The position numbers and the translations under genes are program-made. From positions 1 through 64,000 of the IMG/VR virus record IMGVR_UViG_3300048997_000225: a stretch of 64,000 nt of DNA; one strand, written 5' to 3'. Numbering within the stretch: the first letter of the stretch is position 1; each line of letters opens with the position of its first letter. Source of the DNA: a virus. The notes under the pieces were generated by a model. That model was not told where the DNA came from. It was given only the letters and a program-made list of their open reading frames with translations, and did not search any database. Below, in pieces: positions 59,482 through 64,000 of this stretch.

Positions 59482-62085
59482 TTAATAATCTGGTCTCCTC
59501 GGATTTATCATACCACCTTTGATCCTATATACTGAAGCACCAGAGTTCCCTGGAGAAGAACTTAATTCAATACTATTGGCAGGATCAAAGTCGGACCATG
59601 ATATAAAAACTACTAGAATTAATGTACCTTTTTTACCAATACTAAGGAAGTCATCTTTAAGCTCCATGAGCACTGGCAACGCCACTTTATGGCGTTGCCC
59701 ATTGAGCAAAGGTTGAGCATGCGATGCTGGGCTCCGAACTCCCGAACCATTATTGGATTTCGGCCAAAAATTTCTACCTTCAGCATCAGTAACAGTATCT
59801 GGAGCTCCTCGATATAGAGTGACTTCAGCAGGATTAGGCATATATGGAACTAAAGCTGGTAACTGGACAAATCCTGTATCTGAACTAAAATTATTTAAAT
59901 TCAATAAAGCAGGCCCGTCCAAAACTGATTCCGGAAAATCAATAGTTGGTAATGATGGGACGGCTAATTGTGCACTTCCCATTGCAAATGGGATAGTATC
60001 ATCAGGACAACCTGATCCGCCTGTTAAAACATAAAGTTGTTTAGAAATTACTTTTGGAATCAAATTTAGAGTTTGATTCCCTGAAGGAGGTCGTAAAGAT
60101 TGGACTGCTCTGGATTTATAGAATATATTATATGAGTCCGAAGGCGGCGATGATGTTGGTTCAGCTGGCCTATATGCTGTATATGACACTGATACGGAAG
60201 TATTGGCAGATATTGGAGTTGCTCCCGTTAACTGCACAATAGTCATAGACGTATTGAACGTATAATTGGTAGTTGTATACGGGGAATTAATCCCATCAGT
60301 GATAGTGATGGGTCCAGTTAATCGTTCTCTTATCAATAATCGATCAATAGCTATTGTATAATATGTATCAGTTTGACTAGTTGTTATTAAACGAAGTGCA
60401 AATTCTCGGTGACCAATATTAGTCCACCAGTTCGGATCGCGCGGTAGTGATTTCCTGTTGACATCTGAAGTAGTTGTCCACGCAGTAGTATCAACCCATG
60501 CTGCTAATCCAGCAGCAGGCCCCCATACATCATAATCATTAACTATGTTCCTGGTTAAACCTACTCCGCGCGGATATTCAATTAATAATTCTACATAAAT
60601 TACGGTATTAGCTGTAGTAGTGTTGAACGTAATATCTACTTTATCGATATTAGGGCCACTAAAAACAGAGTAACTAATACTATTAATTTTAATAGGGTTG
60701 GAGTTATCGAACATGTCACGGTCGGTATTCCCCGAACTGTCGACAATTCTGACCGCGTTGACCGACGCAATGCACGCATCAGACAATGATACTAAATTGA
60801 CAGGACTAACTCTCCAAGGAAGCTTTAACGAGTTTAGGTTAATAGAAATAGAACTGACCGGCAATCCACCGATAGTCACTGCAGTGACTATCGTTTCGGT
60901 TATGCTGCGATCGCTGAAATATTTCCGAACTCCATCTGGATTTCCAGCATGAGTACCCAGTCCGATATCATCTTTATATAAGAATCCAGTCCCTGCAGTT
61001 CCTAAATTGGATAATTCAAATTGAGTTGTGAGTGAATTATCCAAGACTTGTTGAAATGCTTTATCTAAAATTTCATCTAGGAACTGAGCACGACCTTTTC
61101 GCAAATCACGAACATCATCCGAGACAATTTGATCAACATATAGTCCATCAGGACGAGTGGGAGTCCCAGAACTTATGATTGATCCCCCATTCATATTAGA
61201 GGATCTTTGGAACGTAGATAGATTGCGTCTATAGACTGCACAAACCGGGACAGAATACATATATCCATCTACTGTTCCAAGCGCAGTAGCACTTGTTGAG
61301 TCACCAGAACCGGCTCTCCAAAGTGATTTATCATTGGGAACAGTTGAATATGTATATAGAGTTGGAGTCCCATCAGCTCCAGGACCTGAAAAATTGGAAA
61401 CAGAATTGGCAACCACGGACGGGTCATCCAATCCGTCCGGATATGATGCTAGATTAACATTCGGAATGACACGCAGTCGATATTGGATTTGGACTCGAGC
61501 TGATGATTCGCTGAGAAAATTGGGATCTATCAAATCATCGGTTAAATTCACTCCGTCAGGAGCTTTTACATTCCCGAATCGACAGATAAGTCCACTTGTA
61601 CTCTTATTATCTACGCTCGGGAGAGCTCTCACTAAAGCTCTCCAAACTTCTAAGATTACAAAATCAATTCTAGTTCCAGATGCTGGCGGATTGGTCAGTA
61701 TTATATCATTGAATCCGACCGAAGTAGTATCTGAATACTCCACTCGAACATTCCATCCATTGATGGATGCATTACAAGCTTTGAGACGGAGTTTGTTCTC
61801 GTTACCAACTGTCGCCGCTAGAAATGCATACGAACCGGTTACGTCTGCATGCTCAAGGAAATCACCATCAAGAAAACATGATGGGAGTAATCTCTGAGCA
61901 TTTAATCGGAACCCTTGGTCATTATCAATATCTGTCCGAAGATTCATTTCCCAATCGATGATCGGGATGTTATCCTGAATAATTAATGATTCATATGATT
62001 TATCTTCACTTGCGAATTGCCCACCAGCACTTGTATCATGCGGGTTCTGACTGACCGAAATTCCGTAATCTTTGAATCCAGACAT
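59482..62085 (-). CDS. Tail/baseplate structural protein, paralogue of the 1546-aa protein
   Basis: An 867-aa beta-rich protein. It shares with the 1546-aa protein the module DFVILEVWRALVRAL, LTDDLIDPNFL, RVQIQYRLRVIPNV, SLWRAGSGDS, LGTVDGYMYSVPVCAVYRRN and GLYVDQI, in the same order. It lacks the long C-terminal extension. Palindromes of 24 bp (60870-60893) and a 10-bp stem (59675-59699) lie inside. Duplication of a baseplate module is the simplest origin. Confidence 0.7.
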   Translation of the reverse strand: MSGFKDYGISVSQNPHDTSAGGQFASEDKSYESLIIQDNIPIIDWEMNLRTDIDNDQGFRLNAQRLLPSCFLDGDFLEHADVTGSYAFLAATVGNENKLRLKACNASINGWNVRVEYSDTTSVGFNDIILTNPPASGTRIDFVILEVWRALVRALPSVDNKSTSGLICRFGNVKAPDGVNLTDDLIDPNFLSESSARVQIQYRLRVIPNVNLASYPDGLDDPSVVANSVSNFSGPGADGTPTLYTYSTVPNDKSLWRAGSGDSTSATALGTVDGYMYSVPVCAVYRRNLSTFQRSSNMNGGSIISSGTPTRPDGLYVDQIVSDDVRDLRKGRAQFLDEILDKAFQQVLDNSLTTQFELSNLGTAGTGFLYKDDIGLGTHAGNPDGVRKYFSDRSITETIVTAVTIGGLPVSSISINLNSLKLPWRVSPVNLVSLSDACIASVNAVRIVDSSGNTDRDMFDNSNPIKINSISYSVFSGPNIDKVDITFNTTTANTVIYVELLIEYPRGVGLTRNIVNDYDVWGPAAGLAAWVDTTAWTTTSDVNRKSLPRDPNWWTNIGHREFALRLITTSQTDTYYTIAIDRLLIRERLTGPITITDGINSPYTTTNYTFNTSMTIVQLTGATPISANTSVSVSYTAYRPAEPTSSPPSDSYNIFYKSRAVQSLRPPSGNQTLNLIPKVISKQLYVLTGGSGCPDDTIPFAMGSAQLAVPSLPTIDFPESVLDGPALLNLNNFSSDTGFVQLPALVPYMPNPAEVTLYRGAPDTVTDAEGRNFWPKSNNGSGVRSPASHAQPLLNGQRHKVALPVLMELKDDFLSIGKKGTLILVVFISWSDFDPANSIELSSSPGNSGASVYRIKGGMINPRRPDY

Positions 62086-62195
62086 TTCAAAATTCCGAAC
62101 AAATCGTATATATATTTAACATAATAGGTTGATTCATATAAAAAATCATACCAATACAGTTATTATTCCAATGAAGATTGTATTATCAGATACTT

Positions 62196-62879
62196 TCAAT
62201 ATGTAAGTCGCCACGTCCAAGAGAGAGAGCTCGTAGCTGGCTTATTGATTACTGGAAAGGTTAAATAATTAATAAGCATATCCAATCCCACTAAATCAAC
62301 CGTTGGATCATATATTCCATTGGCAGGCAATACAGGATTTCTGATAGCCATATTAGTATCCACATCTCCACCTAACAAACCCATTTCTGTGAGAGGACCA
62401 ACGGCTTCAGATTCAGCAAATATTGTAGTAAAGTCAACAATATTTGTAGGGATTCCGCTGACCGCTCCAGCACTAGTAATGAAGTTCGAAGAAGCAATTT
62501 GCTTCCGGGCGAGTTCATTATATAATGAACGCTGTGATATAGTAGCTATCGGTGGATTCATTGGATCCCATCCAATATCACCAGTCCCAACGGCCAATAC
62601 GAATACACCAAATTTTGATTCGGAAACGTTTGGGGTTGGAGGGCTCTTCATAAGCCTCGCTACTAATATACTAGCATCTAGTGTAACAATATTTGAATAA
62701 TGCCCGCTATCTTGCAATGCTCCGGTCTTCCCATCGCGGAGTTCCCAAAAAATTTCACCTGAATATGGAATTAATCTATCTTGATGATGTCCATTGAATC
62801 CCATGGACATCGATGGTTTTCGAATCCCATCATTTGCTTTATTTAATCGTTCTTTCCCACTTGGCATATTCATATCCAT
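62196..62879 (-). CDS. Structural protein
   Basis: A 227-aa protein with a polar N-terminus (KERLNKANDGIRKPS) and a beta-rich remainder (GEIFWELRDGKTGALQDSG, FGVFVLAVGTGDIGWDP). It ends SSLSWTWRLTY, an aromatic end typical of phage structural proteins that fold as beta sandwiches. The 109-bp gap before the next gene downstream holds no gene. A tail or baseplate component is likely by location. Confidence 0.58.
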   Translation of the reverse strand: MDMNMPSGKERLNKANDGIRKPSMSMGFNGHHQDRLIPYSGEIFWELRDGKTGALQDSGHYSNIVTLDASILVARLMKSPPTPNVSESKFGVFVLAVGTGDIGWDPMNPPIATISQRSLYNELARKQIASSNFITSAGAVSGIPTNIVDFTTIFAESEAVGPLTEMGLLGGDVDTNMAIRNPVLPANGIYDPTVDLVGLDMLINYLTFPVINKPATSSLSWTWRLTY

Positions 62880-62918
62880 ATCTTACCAATCAATGATCCA
62901 TTATTGATTGGTTGAAAA

Positions 62919-63359
62919 TTAAGTGATTCGAATAATTACTGTTGGACCTGGTGGTGTAGTCTGAATTAACGTAGCAATAGCTATATATTCTTTAGGTTGA
63001 GTCCTGTGTAGTGAATTATTAGTCCGAGACGTCCCAGTCGGACCACATCGAAAAACTCGACTCGATTGCTCTTGAGGACGAAAATATCTATCGCTAGCAA
63101 TAGTCGAAACTTCAATTAATACTATATCAATTTCGTTGATTGAACTTGGAGCAAGCAACGATGGAGAAAAAAATATCCCACCATTAAATCTGGCTAATGG
63201 CCCGCTAGTTGGTTCACCTGTAAATCGTTGCAAATCCGATCGGCCAAGAGGAACTCCAAGAGGTATTGGATATATCGGGGAAGGAGGTGGGGCCGGGTGA
63301 GGTCCGGGACCTCCCCAAATAATACTCCAACTTCTACCCCATCCACCACGGCTTGGCAT
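62919..63359 (-). CDS. Structural protein with Gly/Pro-rich N-terminus
   Basis: A 146-aa protein beginning with a Gly/Trp/Pro-rich stretch (SIIWGGPGPHPAPPPSP) and continuing as beta-rich (INEIDIVLIEVSTI, KEYIAIATLIQTTP, TVIIRIT). It is located between tail genes, 8 bp downstream of the gene at 63368. The function is unknown; a structural adaptor is likely. Confidence 0.52.
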   Translation of the reverse strand: MPSRGGWGRSWSIIWGGPGPHPAPPPSPIYPIPLGVPLGRSDLQRFTGEPTSGPLARFNGGIFFSPSLLAPSSINEIDIVLIEVSTIASDRYFRPQEQSSRVFRCGPTGTSRTNNSLHRTQPKEYIAIATLIQTTPPGPTVIIRIT

Positions 63360-63367
63360 TCTATTCC

Positions 63368-64000
63368 TTAATTGTCAATAACAAGGCGGAAGGAATTAGT
63401 TAGATTATCTCGAACTAAACGATATGTGTGGAATTGACCGTCTGTCCATTCAAATGGTGCTCTGAATACCGGGACATTTGCGTTAACATCTTGAATTTTT
63501 ACATATGGTATCCCACTCAACGTATCGAAACCGATCGCTGCTGCAGCGCCAATGCCAGCGTTACTTAGCAATCCAACATAAATACCGGTATCAATATTAG
63601 GACCTGCGGTGAATTGATTCACTCGCATCGTCACTCGCATTTCAAATTTAAGTGATGGCGTGTCCGGTAGTCCGGTAGCTAATCTATATGCTGTTTGGAC
63701 GCCTGGCGCGGAAGTCCCGTATCTGAAAGCTGAAATAGGACCTTCAGTAATTAATGATTCAGTAACAGTTCCGAGTCCATTATTGTAAATAGTCCATCCA
63801 TTATTTTGGACAGGTGATGGATCTTCAGCATTCACAATATTGTGAATATCGGCCAATGGATGGAATTCGGCTGACGCTTCATGTGCTGTCAACTTTAAAC
63901 GAAGTTCAACCGCCAAAGACGTCGCGGTTTTAATTTCGGTAGGAATATTAACTACTGATTTATCTAGAGTATCATTGATGGTGTGGATTCCTAACGCAAC
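63368..64000 (-). CDS. Partial structural protein with lectin-like end (runs off the window)
   Basis: The frame is open to the right edge of the window, so the true start is outside; at least 210 residues are visible. TTG 63916 is an internal codon, not needed as start. The C-terminal part (MRVTMRVNQFTAGPN, IYVGLLSNAGIGAAA, DGQFHTYRLVRDNLTNSFRL) has the strand pattern of a concanavalin-like jelly roll, with the DGQFHTYRLV phrase that closes such domains. It is probably a tail or fibre component binding glycans. Confidence 0.6.
   Translation of the reverse strand, partial: VALGIHTINDTLDKSVVNIPTEIKTATSLAVELRLKLTAHEASAEFHPLADIHNIVNAEDPSPVQNNGWTIYNNGLGTVTESLITEGPISAFRYGTSAPGVQTAYRLATGLPDTPSLKFEMRVTMRVNQFTAGPNIDTGIYVGLLSNAGIGAAAAIGFDTLSGIPYVKIQDVNANVPVFRAPFEWTDGQFHTYRLVRDNLTNSFRLVIDN

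Noticed and set aside
61334-61897. 187-aa forward-strand frame opposite the 867-aa tail protein
   Set aside because: It is antisense to a well-supported structural gene with paralogue alignment, and has no start signal or recognisable motif.

Overview
This is an AT-rich, densely packed segment of a large tailed-bacteriophage genome. The right third codes for very long tail or baseplate proteins and a beta-helix fibre, the middle codes for a replication set, and the left half holds dozens of small unknown genes with 1-14 bp overlaps. There is no integrase or transposase. The host is probably Gram-negative: there is an exported lipoprotein with a canonical lipobox and a candidate outer-membrane protein. 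The lipoprotein carries a Gly/Thr repeat stalk followed by Cys-rich repeats, a style I know from Myxococcota surface lipoproteins. A myxobacterial or related deltaproteobacterial host is therefore my best guess, but it is inference.

Layout. 1-5.1 kb (+): an ECF-type sigma factor, orotate phosphoribosyltransferase, one tRNA whose anticodon reads as UUA (ochre), possible Cys-protease-fold proteins, an RRM RNA-binding protein and a DUF3307-like membrane protein. 5.1-8.6 kb: a full sigma-70 factor and unknowns. 8.6-14.1 kb (+): a BCS1-like membrane AAA ATPase followed by seven small membrane proteins that share a C-terminal tag, with a C39-like protein and RuvB in their midst. 14.1-20.9 kb (+): a recombination block with a candidate ssDNA-binding protein behind a structured leader, RuvC, RecA and a RecF/SbcC-like half-ATPase. 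20.9-22.6 kb (-): ferritin-like, HExxH metallopeptidase and membrane proteins. 22.6-34.8 kb: mixed small operons including a protein with a RuvA domain III-like end, an HD nucleotidase, a MazG-like protein, a nitrilase-family hydrolase, J-domain proteins, a histone-H1-like protein, a YkgJ-like protein, a third sigma-like factor and dCTP deaminase. 35-47.5 kb (mostly -): family A DNA polymerase with a homing-endonuclease-like gene lodged at its start, DnaJ (+), a primase-type zinc domain, an intein-containing DnaB helicase, a loader-like protein and an SNF2-type helicase. 47.5-49.6 kb (-): exported, membrane and lipoprotein genes. 49.7-64 kb (-): tail, baseplate and fibre structural genes; the last runs off the right edge.

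How it fits together. The phage encodes most of its own replisome and homologous-recombination machinery (RecA, RuvB, RuvC, a RuvA-domain protein, a RecF/SbcC-like ATPase), pyrimidine and dNTP metabolism (PyrE, Dcd, HD nucleotidase, MazG) and three sigma-like factors for programming host RNA polymerase. The strongest unexplained signals are four. First, the BCS1-like ATPase sits beside a tandem membrane-protein family with a conserved C-terminal motif. Second, a UUA-anticodon tRNA coexists with an ATG-less paralogue directly behind an in-frame TAA. Third, the polymerase start is duplicated around a zinc-repeat endonuclease gene. Fourth, long perfect palindromes (up to 38 bp) lie inside coding sequences.
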